A DNA stretch of 64,000 nucleotides from Sinisalibacter aestuarii (GTDB lineage: Bacteria > Pseudomonadota > Alphaproteobacteria > Rhodobacterales > Rhodobacteraceae), in contig NZ_BROH01000007.1 in NCBI RefSeq assembly GCF_027923545.1, positions 62,001 through 126,000 on the forward strand, written 5' to 3'. Of the stretch, positions 25,225-34,130 are shown one piece after another (the first letter of the stretch is position 1; the number at the start of each line of letters is the position of its first letter). A program made the translations under genes and the position numbers. The notes under the pieces were generated by a model, which saw only the letters and a list, made by a program, of their open reading frames with translations, ran no database searches and was not told the DNA's origin.

Positions 25225-26418
25225 GTGACGAATTCCCAAACCGGGCCCGAAAGTGCCAATCCCACGCCGCCTGCCGCGCCGCAGCTCCTGCGCACCGCTC
25301 CTGCCGCGCCGGAACGGCTGAAGCGGCGCCACCGCGTGATCCTCTATGGCTTCCTGCTCTTCGTTCTCGCGCCGGTGGCGATTTCGGGCTGGTATCTCTA
25401 TGCCCGCGCCGCCGACCAATATGCCTCCTACGCCGCCTTCGCCGTTCGCTCGGAAGATATGAAATCCTCGCTCGACCTGCTCACCGGCCTCAGCGCCTTT
25501 GGCGGGGCAAGCTCGAAGGATACCGATGTGCTCTTCGAATACATCCAAAGCCGGGGGCTGGTGAAGGCGATCGACGGCGAGCTTGATCTGCGCGCGCTCT
25601 ATGCCCGCCCGGACGGGCGCGACCCGGTTTTCGCCTTCGACACGTCCGGCACCATCGAGGATCTGCACAAACATTGGGGCCGAATGGTGAAGGTGGTTTA
25701 CGACCGGGGCACCGGGCTGATCGAACTGCGCGTCACCGCTTTCAGCCCGGAGGATGCCCAGGCCATCGCCCGCGCCATCCTCGCCCACGGCACCACGCTC
25801 ATCAACCGGCTCAACGCCGTGGCGCGCGAGGACGCCACCCGCTATGCGCGCGAGGAGCTGGAGCGCTCGGTCGAGCGGCTGCGCGGGGCGCGCCGTGCGG
25901 TCACCGAATACCGCTCGGCCAACCAGATGGTCGACCCATCGGCGGAGATCGGCATCCAGACCGGGCTGATCTCGGCGCTGCAAAACCAGCTTTCGGAGGT
26001 GATGCTCGAATACAACCTGCTCAAAGACAGTGTCAGCCCCGACAGCCCGCAGCTCAAGCAGCTTGGCCGCAAGACCGAGGTGCTGCGCCAGAGCATCGAC
26101 GAGGAGCGGCTGAAATTTTCGGCCACCACCAGTGTCGGCAGCGAGAATTACTCCACGCTGGTGGGTGAATACGAAAGCCTGATGGTCGATCTCGAATTCG
26201 CCGAACAGGCCTATATCGCCGCGCTCGCGGCCTTCGACACCGCCCAGATCGAGGCGCAGCGCAAGAGCCGTTACCTGGCCGCCCATATCGAGCCGACCCT
26301 GGCAGAGCGGGCGGAATACCCCAAGCGGCTGCTGCTGCTGGCCACGGTGGCACTGTTTGCGCTGTTCGGCTGGAGCACCGGCACGCTGGTGTTCTACTCG
26401 GTGCGGGACCGGCGCTGA
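25225..26418 (+). CDS. capsule polysaccharide export inner-membrane protein (KpsE/BexC-like)
   Basis: About 397 residues: proline-rich cytoplasmic N-terminus, a transmembrane helix (about residues 38-60), a long periplasmic region with coiled coils (about 190-300), and a second helix (about 365-388) before a short cytoplasmic tail. This is the PCP-2b/KpsE topology; LIELRVTAFSPEDAQAIARAIL is typical. It links the inner-membrane ABC exporter to the outer-membrane export channel. The GTG at 25225 was chosen; an upstream in-frame ATG at 25159 is an alternative. The next gene starts 3 bp downstream. Confidence 0.85.
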   Translation: MTNSQTGPESANPTPPAAPQLLRTAPAAPERLKRRHRVILYGFLLFVLAPVAISGWYLYARAADQYASYAAFAVRSEDMKSSLDLLTGLSAFGGASSKDTDVLFEYIQSRGLVKAIDGELDLRALYARPDGRDPVFAFDTSGTIEDLHKHWGRMVKVVYDRGTGLIELRVTAFSPEDAQAIARAILAHGTTLINRLNAVAREDATRYAREELERSVERLRGARRAVTEYRSANQMVDPSAEIGIQTGLISALQNQLSEVMLEYNLLKDSVSPDSPQLKQLGRKTEVLRQSIDEERLKFSATTSVGSENYSTLVGEYESLMVDLEFAEQAYIAALAAFDTAQIEAQRKSRYLAAHIEPTLAERAEYPKRLLLLATVALFALFGWSTGTLVFYSVRDRR

Positions 26419-26421
26419 GCC

Positions 26422-27108
26422 ATGATCGCGCTGCGCAGCCTGTCCAAATCCTACGCGGTGAATGCCGGGCGCAAGACCGTCTGCCGCGATATCAGCCTGA
26501 CCTTCCCCGGCAAAACCTCGGTGGGCCTGCTCGGGCGCAACGGCGCGGGCAAATCCACGCTGCTGCGGATGCTGGCGGGAGTCGAGGATGCCGATAGCGG
26601 CGAGATCCTGTCGGACGGCACGATCTCGTGGCCGGTGGGCTTTGCCGGCAGCTTCCACCCTGAGCTGACCGGCGCGCAGAATATCCGCTTCATCGGCCGG
26701 CTCTACGGTGTCGATACCGACGATCTGATGCGCTTCGTCGAGGATTTCGCCGAGCTGGGCCTGCATTTCCATGCCCCCTTCCGCACCTATTCCGCCGGGA
26801 TGCGGGCGCGGCTCGCCTTCGGGCTGTCGATGGGGATCGAGTTCGACACCTACCTGATCGACGAGGTGACATCGGTGGGCGATGCCGCCTTTCGCGACCG
26901 CAGCACCGAGATGCTCAACCTGCGGCTCGCGCGCAGCGCCGCCATCGTCGTCACCCATTCGATGCCGCTGATGCGCCAGCTTTGCACGTGCGGCGTGGTG
27001 ATGGTGAACGGATCGGCCCGGATGTATGACACGATCGACGAGGCGATCGCGGTGCATGAGCGCGCGATGCGCGGCGATCTGCCGGACTGGGCCGGGGCCG
27101 ATGGCTGA
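26422..27108 (+). CDS. polysaccharide ABC exporter ATPase (KpsT/Wzt-short type)
   Basis: A 228-residue ATP-binding subunit of an ABC-2 exporter. It has Walker A GLLGRNGAGKST (about residues 37-48), signature YSAGMRARLAFGLSM (about 121-135), Walker B YLIDEVTSVGD and the switch His in VVTHSM. It is the short KpsT form without the C-terminal carbohydrate-binding domain of Wzt. It energises export of the polysaccharide through the permease encoded at 24258-25055. It starts 3 bp after the KpsE-like gene. Confidence 0.92.
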   Translation: MIALRSLSKSYAVNAGRKTVCRDISLTFPGKTSVGLLGRNGAGKSTLLRMLAGVEDADSGEILSDGTISWPVGFAGSFHPELTGAQNIRFIGRLYGVDTDDLMRFVEDFAELGLHFHAPFRTYSAGMRARLAFGLSMGIEFDTYLIDEVTSVGDAAFRDRSTEMLNLRLARSAAIVVTHSMPLMRQLCTCGVVMVNGSARMYDTIDEAIAVHERAMRGDLPDWAGADG

Positions 27109-28024
27109 CGGGCGCGTCGCCATCCTGCTCGCCATCTACAATGGCGCCGGTTTCCTTGCCGAGCAGCTCGACAGCCTCGCCGCCCAGAGCCATGACGATT
27201 GGGTGCTGGTGGTTTCCTGCGACGGGTCCACCGATGGCTCGCGCGCCGTGGTCGAGCGCTTTGCTGCCGCCCATCCGGGCCGGGTGGCCGCGATCGTCGA
27301 GGGGCCGCGGCGGGGCTTTGCGCAGAACTTCCTCGCCCTGCTCGACCGGGTGCCGGAGGATGCAGGCTTTATCGCCTTTTGCGATCAGGACGACGTCTGG
27401 CTGCCGCAGAAGCTCGCCCGCCAGATCGCGCGGCTCGCCCGCGAACCGGCGGCGGCGATGGTGGCGGGCCGCACCATCCTGTGCGATGCGGGGCTGGCCG
27501 AGATCGGCCGCAGCCCGCTGTTTGCCCGTCCGCCCGGCTTTGCCAATGCGCTGGTGCAGAATATCGGCGGCGGCAACACGATGATGTTCAACCGCGCGGC
27601 GCTGGTCCGGCTTCGCCGTGCCGCGCCCCATGCCGGTGGCATCGTCGCGCATGATTGGTGGGCCTATCAGGTGCTCGCCGGCACCGGGGCGGCGGTGATC
27701 TACGATCCCGAGCCGCTGGTGCTCTACCGCCAGCACGGCGCCAACCAGATCGGTCAGAACGCCACGGCGCGCGCCCGTGCCCGGCGGCTTGGGCAATTGC
27801 TTGGCGGGCGGTTTCGCGGCTGGAGCAACCGGAGCCTGGCAAGCCTTGCCCCGATCCGCGCCGACCTGACGGCGGAGAACCGCGCCTTGCTGGATGCTTT
27901 CGCCGCCCAGCGTCAGCGTGGGCTGGCCGGGCGGGTGCGGGGCATAGGCCGGCTCGGCCTCTACCGCCAGACCCGGCCGGGCCAGATCGCGCTGCATGTC
28001 GGCTTCGCGCTTGGCCTGATCTGA
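27101..28024 (+). CDS. GT2 family glycosyltransferase
   Basis: A 307-residue GT-A-fold transferase with VAILLAIYNGAGFLAEQLDSL at the N-terminus (in two parts, residues 6-26), VSCDGSTDGS as the first Asp motif and FCDQDDVWLPQK (DxD, about residues 88-99). HDWWAYQVL and VLYRQHGANQIG are typical of rhamnosyltransferase-like GT2 enzymes. It probably adds a sugar to a lipid-linked polysaccharide in the cytoplasm. Its ATG overlaps the kpsT-like gene by 8 bp. A rhamnose donor fits the adjacent rfb genes (inference). Confidence 0.85.
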   Translation: MADGRVAILLAIYNGAGFLAEQLDSLAAQSHDDWVLVVSCDGSTDGSRAVVERFAAAHPGRVAAIVEGPRRGFAQNFLALLDRVPEDAGFIAFCDQDDVWLPQKLARQIARLAREPAAAMVAGRTILCDAGLAEIGRSPLFARPPGFANALVQNIGGGNTMMFNRAALVRLRRAAPHAGGIVAHDWWAYQVLAGTGAAVIYDPEPLVLYRQHGANQIGQNATARARARRLGQLLGGRFRGWSNRSLASLAPIRADLTAENRALLDAFAAQRQRGLAGRVRGIGRLGLYRQTRPGQIALHVGFALGLI

Positions 28025-28201
28025 GCGCTGCGGACACTTGGCAGCGGCGATGCCGACATACGCGTCAGGCGTGTGAGTGAAAACTCATACATTGCCCTGA
28101 ATTGTGCCTGCCTAGGGTTGCAATCAAAAGTTGTTCAACCATAGTCTCAATCATCCTTTGCGAGATTCGCGGGTGGTGTGTGTGTAACGAGGGCAGCGGG
28201 T

Positions 28202-28765
28202 GTGAAGGTAGAAGCGACGGCGCTTGAAGGCGTTCTGATCCTGACGCCCGAGCGGTTTGGCGACAACCGCGGCTTCTTTTCGGAGACGTGGAACCGCGCG
28301 CGCATGGCCGAGGCCGGGCTCGATCTCGATTTCTGCCAGGACAATCATTCCTTTTCCGCCATCAGGGGCACGGTGCGCGGCCTGCATTTTCAAAGCCCGC
28401 CCGACGCGCAGGCCAAGCTGGTGCGCTGCGGGCGCGGGCGGCTCTATGATGTGGCCGTCGATATCCGCCGGGGCAGCCCGGGCTATGGCCGCTGGGTGGG
28501 GGTGGAGCTCAGCTTCGAAAACGGCCGGCAATTGCTGATCCCCGAGGGGTTTCTGCACGGCTTCGTCACGCTCGAACCCGACACCGAGATCGCCTATAAA
28601 TGCTCAGCCTTCTACGCCCCCGGGAGCGACGGGGCGGTGCGCTTCGACGATCCCGATATCGGGATCGACTGGCCGCTGGAGCCGGGCGCGGCGGTGCTTT
28701 CGCAGAAAGACGCAAACGCCCCGCGCCTGCGCGACATCACCAGCCCGTTCACGGTCGGGGGCTGA
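28202..28765 (+). CDS. rfbC: dTDP-4-dehydrorhamnose 3,5-epimerase
   Basis: A 187-residue cupin-fold epimerase, the third step of dTDP-L-rhamnose synthesis. [35 protein letters not shown] (catalytic His in the final part) and [14 protein letters not shown] with the second conserved His are all present. The likely start is the GTG at 28202 with GAGG upstream; this gives the usual family length, whereas a GTG at 28178 adds eight non-conserved residues. The next gene follows after 4 bp. A 177-bp gap containing a TGAGT-GAAA-ACTCA hairpin (28074-28087) precedes it. Confidence 0.93.
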   Translation: MKVEATALEGVLILTPERFGDNRGFFSETWNRARMAEAGLDLDFCQDNHSFSAIRGTVRGLHFQSPPDAQAKLVRCGRGRLYDVAVDIRRGSPGYGRWVGVELSFENGRQLLIPEGFLHGFVTLEPDTEIAYKCSAFYAPGSDGAVRFDDPDIGIDWPLEPGAAVLSQKDANAPRLRDITSPFTVGG

Positions 28766-28769
28766 GGCG

Positions 28770-29813
28770 ATGGCAAGGCTTCTGATCACCGGCGGCGCGG
28801 GCTTCATCGGCTCGGCGGTGGTGCGCCTCGCCATCGCGCGCGGCTATGAGGTGGTCAACCTCGATGCGCTCACCTATGCCGCCTGCCTCGACAACCTCGC
28901 CAGCGTGGCCGATCACCCGCGCTACCGCTTCGTGCGGGCCGATCTGCGCGACCGGGCGGCGCTCGATGCGGCCCTTGCCACGCACCGGCCCGATGCGATC
29001 ATGCATCTCGCCGCCGAAAGCCATGTGGATCGCTCGATCGACGGGCCGGGCGCTTTTGTCGAGACCAATATCACCGGCACCTACAACCTGCTGGAAGCCA
29101 CGCGCGGCTATTGGCAGGCGGCGGGGCGGCCCGGGGGCTTTCGCTTTCACCATGTCTCGACCGACGAGGTCTATGGCAGCCTTGGGCCGGGCGGCAGGTT
29201 CACCGAAACCACGCCCTACGATCCGCGCAGCCCCTATGCCGCCTCGAAAGCGGCGAGCGACCATCTCGTCAGCGCCTGGCACGAGACCTATGGCCTGCCG
29301 GTGGTGCTGTCCAATTGCTCCAACAATTACGGGCCGTTCCAGTTTCCCGAAAAGCTGATTCCGGTGGTGATCCTCAATGCGCTGGCGGGCAGGCCGTTGC
29401 CGGTTTACGGCGCGGGGCTGAATGTGCGCGACTGGCTCTATGTCGAGGATCACGCCGATGCGCTGCTGCGGGTGCTGGAGGCCGGGGCGCTCGGGCGGTC
29501 TTACAATATCGGCGGCGAGAACGAGGCGCGCAATATCGACATCGTGCAGAAGATCTGCGCCCTGCTTGACGAGCGCCGCCCCGCGGCGCGGCCCCACAGC
29601 GCGTTGATCACCCATGTGGCCGACCGCCCCGGCCATGACCGGCGCTATGCCATCGACCCGGCCCGTATTCGCGCGGAGCTGGGCTGGCGGCCCTCGGTCA
29701 CGCTCGATGCCGGGCTGGCGATGACGGTGGACTGGTATCTTGCCCACGAGGATTGGTGGCGCAAGCTGAAGGCCCGCGCGGGTGTGGGCGAACGGCTGGG
29801 GGTGGCGGTATGA
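28770..29813 (+). CDS. rfbB: dTDP-glucose 4,6-dehydratase
   Basis: A 347-residue extended SDR enzyme; converts dTDP-glucose to dTDP-4-keto-6-deoxyglucose. N-terminal [14 protein letters not shown] binds [18 protein letters not shown] is the family hallmark near residues 78-92, STDEVYG and the catalytic [11 protein letters not shown] (YxxxK) follow, and [15 protein letters not shown] is intact. Length is normal. It overlaps rfbD by 4 bp. Confidence 0.96.
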   Translation: MARLLITGGAGFIGSAVVRLAIARGYEVVNLDALTYAACLDNLASVADHPRYRFVRADLRDRAALDAALATHRPDAIMHLAAESHVDRSIDGPGAFVETNITGTYNLLEATRGYWQAAGRPGGFRFHHVSTDEVYGSLGPGGRFTETTPYDPRSPYAASKAASDHLVSAWHETYGLPVVLSNCSNNYGPFQFPEKLIPVVILNALAGRPLPVYGAGLNVRDWLYVEDHADALLRVLEAGALGRSYNIGGENEARNIDIVQKICALLDERRPAARPHSALITHVADRPGHDRRYAIDPARIRAELGWRPSVTLDAGLAMTVDWYLAHEDWWRKLKARAGVGERLGVAV

Positions 29814-30661
29814 TCCTCGTTTTCGGCAAGTCCGGGCAGGTGGCCCGCGAACTGGGCCGGCTGCCCACCCTGCGCTGCCTCGGGCGCGACGAGGCCGATC
29901 TGGCCGACCCGGCGGCTTGCGCGGCGGCGATCCACGCCTATGCGCCGCGCGCGGTGATCAACGCCGCCGCCTATACCGCCGTCGACAAGGCCGAGGCGGA
30001 GGAGGGGGTGGCGCATCTGATCAATGCCGAAGCGCCCGGCGCGATGGCCGAGGCTTGCGCGGCCTGTGGCATTCCCTTCGTTCATATCTCGACCGATTAC
30101 GTCTTTAATGGCAGCGGTGCCGCGCCCCGCACGCCGGAGGATGCGACCGCGCCGCTCAATGCCTATGGCCGCAGCAAGCTGGCCGGCGAGGCGAAGGTGC
30201 GGGCGAGCGGGGCGCAGGCGGTGATCCTGCGCACCTCCTGGGTGTTTTCCGCGCATGGACGCAACTTCGTCACCACCATGCTCGCGCTTTCGGCCAGCCG
30301 TGACCGGCTCGACGTGGTGGCCGACCAGATCGGCGGCCCGACCCCGGCGCGTGCCATCGCCGCCGCCTGCCACGGCATCGCGCGGGCGATGCAGGACGAT
30401 CCGCAGATGGCGGGCACCTACCACTTCTCCGGTGCGCCCGATGTGAGCTGGCAGGGCTTCGCTCAGGAGATCTTTCGCGAGGCCGGGCGCGCCGTCACCC
30501 TGCGCCCCGTCGCCAGCGCCGACTGGCCCAGCCCGGCGGCCCGCCCGCTCAACTCACGGCTCGATTGCAGCGCGACGATGCACGAGCTGGGGCTGGCGCG
30601 CCCCGACTGGCGCGCCGGTCTCGCAGAGGTTTTGGCAGAGATTTCAGGTAAGGTGCGATGA
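29810..30661 (+). CDS. rfbD: dTDP-4-dehydrorhamnose reductase
   Basis: A 283-residue SDR-fold reductase, final step of dTDP-L-rhamnose formation. [16 protein letters not shown] is the cofactor-binding start, [16 protein letters not shown] and STDYVFNG are signature segments, and YGRSKLAGE carries the YxxxK motif. The start ATG lies in the ATGA overlap with rfbB and the stop overlaps the start of rfbA, so the set is tightly coupled. Confidence 0.95.
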   Translation: MILVFGKSGQVARELGRLPTLRCLGRDEADLADPAACAAAIHAYAPRAVINAAAYTAVDKAEAEEGVAHLINAEAPGAMAEACAACGIPFVHISTDYVFNGSGAAPRTPEDATAPLNAYGRSKLAGEAKVRASGAQAVILRTSWVFSAHGRNFVTTMLALSASRDRLDVVADQIGGPTPARAIAAACHGIARAMQDDPQMAGTYHFSGAPDVSWQGFAQEIFREAGRAVTLRPVASADWPSPAARPLNSRLDCSATMHELGLARPDWRAGLAEVLAEISGKVR

Positions 30662-31539
30662 CACAGCGTAAAGGCATCATCCTCGCCGGCGGCACCGGCA
30701 CGCGGCTTTACCCGCTGACCACGGCCGTCTCCAAGCAGTTGCTGCCGGTCTACGACAAGCCGATGATCTTCTACCCGCTCTCGGTGCTGATGCTCGCCGG
30801 TATCCGTGAGATCGCGGTGATCACCAACCCCGAATACATGCAGCAGTTCGGCCAGTTGCTCGGTGACGGATCGCAATGGGGGCTGGCGATCAGCTATATC
30901 GCGCAAGCCTCGCCCGACGGGCTGGCGCAGGCCTATCTGCTGGCGGAGGATTTCCTCGCCGGGGCGCCCTCGGCAATGATCCTGGGCGACAACATCTTCT
31001 ACGGCAACGATCTGCGCAGCCTGCTGAAACGGGCCGACGAAGAGCCCGAGGGCGGCACCATCTTCGGCTATCACGTCGCCGATCCCGAGCGCTACGGCGT
31101 GATCGGTCTGGATGCGGGGGGCCGGGTGACGAGCCTTGAGGAAAAGCCGAAAATCCCTCCGTCCAACTATGCGATCACCGGGCTTTACTTCCTCGACAAG
31201 ACCGCCCCGGCGCTGGCCCGTCAGGTGGAGAAATCGCCGCGCGGCGAATATGAAATCACCAGCCTGCTCAACATGTACCTCGAAAGCGCGCGCCTGAGGG
31301 TGGTCAGGCTCGGGCGCGGCCATGCCTGGCTCGATACCGGCACGCACGGCTCGCTGCTCGATGCCGGCAATTTCGTGCGCACGCTGGAAAACCGGCAGGG
31401 ATTGCAGATCGGCAGCCCCGAAGACGTGGCCTTTCAGCTTGGCTGGATCGACCGCGGCGCGCTGCGCGACCGGGCAAAGTCGTATGGCAAGAGCGCCTAT
31501 GGCCAGTCTCTGCTCAGGCGCGTGAACGAAACCTTCTGA
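30658..31539 (+). CDS. rfbA: glucose-1-phosphate thymidylyltransferase
   Basis: A 293-residue nucleotidyltransferase, first step of dTDP-rhamnose synthesis. The N-terminal GGTGTRLYPLTTAVSKQLLP binds dTTP; YDKPMIFYPLSVLMLAGI and ILGDNIFYGNDL carry the metal-binding Asp; and EEKPKIPPSNYAITGLYF follows. Normal length and all key residues visible. It begins in an ATGA overlap with rfbD. Confidence 0.96.
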   Translation: MTQRKGIILAGGTGTRLYPLTTAVSKQLLPVYDKPMIFYPLSVLMLAGIREIAVITNPEYMQQFGQLLGDGSQWGLAISYIAQASPDGLAQAYLLAEDFLAGAPSAMILGDNIFYGNDLRSLLKRADEEPEGGTIFGYHVADPERYGVIGLDAGGRVTSLEEKPKIPPSNYAITGLYFLDKTAPALARQVEKSPRGEYEITSLLNMYLESARLRVVRLGRGHAWLDTGTHGSLLDAGNFVRTLENRQGLQIGSPEDVAFQLGWIDRGALRDRAKSYGKSAYGQSLLRRVNETF

Positions 31540-31555
31540 GGGCAGGCGCCAGGGC

Positions 31556-32818
31556 ATGAAGATCATCTCCCGCATCCAGAGCGCGCTGCTCTACCCGATG
31601 GCACGCGCGATTGTCGGGGCGCAATCGCAGCGCGCACGCCTGCGAAGCTGGGGGAAGGCTCCCAGGCTGCATCATGAGGCACCCTATGAGGGCCAGCCGA
31701 TCCTGCTTCTTGCGCTCTACCAGAAGGGCCGGCTGCGCCCCGATCTCATCCGCCTGATCGCCGCCGCCCGGGCGCAGGGCCTCTATGTGCTCGCGGTCAA
31801 CACCCTGAAGGTGACGGCGCCCGACGCCCTGGCGGGGCTGGTGGATTGCTATATCGAGCGCCCCAATTTCGGCCGCGATTTCGGCAGCTACAAAACCGGC
31901 TTTCTGCATCTCTATCAGCGCGGCTGGGAGGCCCGTTGCCCGCGCCTCGTGATGGTCAATGACAGCGTCTACTACAGCACGCGGGGGCTAGCGGCATTCA
32001 TCGAAGACCTCGCCACTTGCGAGACCGAAGTGCTTGGCGCAACGGAGAATTACGAGATCGAATATCACCTCGGCTCGTTCTGCATCTCGATGGCTGGCGG
32101 CATTCTGCAAAGCGGGCGGCTGCGCCGATACTGGCGCCGCTACAGGCTGACGGATGTGCGCCCGCTGGTCATCAAGCGCGGCGAGCTTGGTCTGTCGAAA
32201 ACGCTCAAACGTTGCGCATCGAGCGAGGACGATTTTGCCTCTCTGTTCAGCGCCGCGCGCTTCCTGTCCGCGATCAGTGCCGACGATCAGTTCATGGCCT
32301 TCGCCATGAACAACATCACCACGTCACGCTTTAATTCGGCCAGAAGACCGCTCTTTGCGAGCATCGCCAGGACATTCAAGGATCGCTACGGCGTGCAGAC
32401 CCTTGCCGCCGAGGATCTGCCGAAGAATTCCGAAATGACGTTGGACAGCGCGCTGTATGACGTCTCCTACGTGAGCGATCTCGATCAGTTGCGCGCGCAT
32501 TTTACCCGGTTTCTGAAAACCGGAGACGTGCAGGCGGGCGATCTGCGGACCATCGCGATCGCCGAGCTGGGCGACCGGTTCCTGTTCGGAAGCCATATCC
32601 ACCACAATGCCGCGGCCCTGCTCTGGCTGGGGGTGCCCTTCATCAAGAATGACGGGCTCTATCGTGGCGCCTTTTCGGTGGAAGACGTAACCCGGATCGG
32701 CGCGCTTCTGCCGCCGGGAGAAGCACGCGAATTTATGAAACTGCTCCTCAGCCGGCCCTATGGCGGGTCTACGCTGCGCGGGTGGAAGCTGGCTGCGTTC
32801 GCGGCCGGGCTCATCTAG
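31556..32818 (+). CDS. rhamnan synthesis F (RgpF)-like protein
   Basis: A 420-residue protein with the rhamnan-synthesis-F core: IERPNFGRDFGSYKTGF (about residues 101-117) followed by LVMVNDSVYYSTRGLAAFI (about 131-149), the usual paired motif of the family. RgpF-type proteins take part in rhamnose polymer assembly or modification. The N- and C-terminal parts show nothing I can name. It is 16 bp after rfbA. Base use seems less GC-biased here and in the next gene than in the rfb set. Confidence 0.75.
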   Translation: MKIISRIQSALLYPMARAIVGAQSQRARLRSWGKAPRLHHEAPYEGQPILLLALYQKGRLRPDLIRLIAAARAQGLYVLAVNTLKVTAPDALAGLVDCYIERPNFGRDFGSYKTGFLHLYQRGWEARCPRLVMVNDSVYYSTRGLAAFIEDLATCETEVLGATENYEIEYHLGSFCISMAGGILQSGRLRRYWRRYRLTDVRPLVIKRGELGLSKTLKRCASSEDDFASLFSAARFLSAISADDQFMAFAMNNITTSRFNSARRPLFASIARTFKDRYGVQTLAAEDLPKNSEMTLDSALYDVSYVSDLDQLRAHFTRFLKTGDVQAGDLRTIAIAELGDRFLFGSHIHHNAAALLWLGVPFIKNDGLYRGAFSVEDVTRIGALLPPGEAREFMKLLLSRPYGGSTLRGWKLAAFAAGLI

Positions 32819-32875
32819 GGCCCGCCCGATCCGTGCGCGCGGGACGATCTGAGGCGGAATAGCGGGAGGCGCGCG

Positions 32876-33850
32876 ATGGCGCAGATTGATTTCATCCTGA
32901 CCGGATATGAGCATGGCGGAACGACCCTGCTGTCGGAGCTTTTCCGCGCGAACGGGTTTGAATCGGGGTTTGAGGTTGGCGTTCTGCTCGGCGAGAGGCC
33001 GTCCGATCTGCGCCAGAACACCGATTTCTGGAACCTGTTGCTGCCGGGGTGGAACATCTCCGAACAGATCCGTGAACAGGCGGTGTCGGGGGATTTTCAG
33101 GACTTCTACGATACGATCTGCGAGGCGTCCTTCCCCGATCATTCAGGTGCCTTTTTCGACAAGACGCCACGTTATATGAGCGCCCTGGGGCAATGTATGA
33201 GCCGCGGGCCATTCATCGCCAAAGCGGTGGTGATCCACCGTGATCCGCGCGCCGTCTTTCTGTCTCAGGCGCGAAAACTGGAACCGGATCTTCACGTCAT
33301 CGCTGCCGTCGAGAAAAGATTCGACATGCTCCGGGAGTTGTATGTTCACTACTTTATCGGCTCGGTTGCCCACTTGACCAATCCCCGCGTGCTCTTCGTT
33401 CCATTCGAGGAACTGGTAAGCCGCGAGGATACCTGGCTGAAAAACATCGGGAATTTCGCCACCGGCGAACCCTTCGTGAAGCGCCGGGGCAATTCGAGGT
33501 TCGATAACGTGACCTCCAGCGGCATGGATCCCGGCAAGGTCGTCGAGTTCGACCGCCTGCTGCCGGTGGCGCTGCAAAGGCGCATTCTCGATGGCACGCG
33601 GCTTGCCGCGCCCTTCTTTGCCGGCCCGGTCGAACGGGCACAGTACGGCGATCTGTGGCAGGAGACGATCACGGCGGCCCGCGCACGCCTCGCCGCCTTC
33701 GGCCTGCCGGCGACGGGCACGAGCGTGAACGGCACCTACTTCGAACCCCTGACCTACCTGATCCGCTACCCCGATGTGCTCAAGACCGGCGCCGACCCGG
33801 TCGAGCATTTCCGCCGGCACGGGCGCCGCGAGGGCCGCATCCCGGCATAG
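32876..33850 (+). CDS. sulfotransferase family protein with carbohydrate-locus C-terminal motif
   Basis: A 324-residue putative sulfotransferase. The N-terminal FILTGYEHGGTTLLSELF resembles the 5'-phosphosulfate-binding loop of PAPS-dependent enzymes and KAVVIHRDPRAVFLSQ resembles the 3'-phosphate motif (about residues 116-132). The C-terminal ~35 residues (YLIRYPDVLKTGADPVEHF then RRHGRREGRIPA) match a short tail often found on polysaccharide-locus proteins. It would transfer sulfate to the polysaccharide made here (inference). Normal start with GGGAGG-like sequence upstream. Separated from the previous gene by 57 bp. Confidence 0.75.
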   Translation: MAQIDFILTGYEHGGTTLLSELFRANGFESGFEVGVLLGERPSDLRQNTDFWNLLLPGWNISEQIREQAVSGDFQDFYDTICEASFPDHSGAFFDKTPRYMSALGQCMSRGPFIAKAVVIHRDPRAVFLSQARKLEPDLHVIAAVEKRFDMLRELYVHYFIGSVAHLTNPRVLFVPFEELVSREDTWLKNIGNFATGEPFVKRRGNSRFDNVTSSGMDPGKVVEFDRLLPVALQRRILDGTRLAAPFFAGPVERAQYGDLWQETITAARARLAAFGLPATGTSVNGTYFEPLTYLIRYPDVLKTGADPVEHFRRHGRREGRIPA

Positions 33851-33917
33851 GGCTGCAGGCTTGCAGCCGGGCCGGTGGGGTGGAAAAAGCCAACAATTTC
33901 AATGGGAAGGTCCCGAC

Positions 33918-33992
33918 TGGCAGCCCGTAGGGGAATCGAACCCCTCTTTCCAGGTTGAAAACCTGGCGTCCTAACCGATAGACGAACGGGCC
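33918..33992 (-). tRNA. tRNA-Glu (anticodon UUC)
   Basis: Read on the minus strand, 75 bases fold as a normal cloverleaf: acceptor GGCCCGT pairing with ACGGGCT, D-arm GTCTATCGGTTAGGAC, anticodon stem CCAGG/CCTGG with loop TTTTCAA (anticodon TTC), and T-arm AGGGGTTCGATTCCCCT. The CCA end is encoded. A clear promoter lies just upstream at 34011-34039. Confidence 0.95.
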
Positions 33993-34010
33993 ACGCTGTC
34001 GGTAGCGCGG

Positions 34011-34039
34011 TGTTTAGGAAAACGGCGCGGGGAGGGCAA
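34011..34039 (-). promoter_or_regulatory. predicted promoter of tRNA-Glu
   Basis: On the minus strand TTGCCC (34034-34039), 17-base spacer and TAAACA (34011-34016); transcription would start about 12 bases before the mature tRNA. Confidence 0.6.
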
Positions 34040-34130
34040 GAGGATTCTGCCGGGGCCGGCGAAAAATTTTCGGGCCGTTTCCCGCGCCTTGTGCCTGCGG
34101 GCAGGGCAGCGGCGTGGAGGGTCCGGCCGG

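Noticed and set aside
25150-27135. A 661-codon minus-strand open frame across the KpsE/KpsT genes
   Set aside because: Antisense shadow; the plus-strand frames carry Walker and PCP motifs.
28025-28201. Possible promoter or small gene before rfbC
   Set aside because: A TTGCCC is present but no -10 at a suitable distance; no frame with a good start. The small TGAGT hairpin is noted with rfbC.
33918-33992. tRNA-Glu as an integration site for a genomic island
   Set aside because: The polysaccharide locus lies beside it, but I see no integrase and no duplicated tRNA 3' end.
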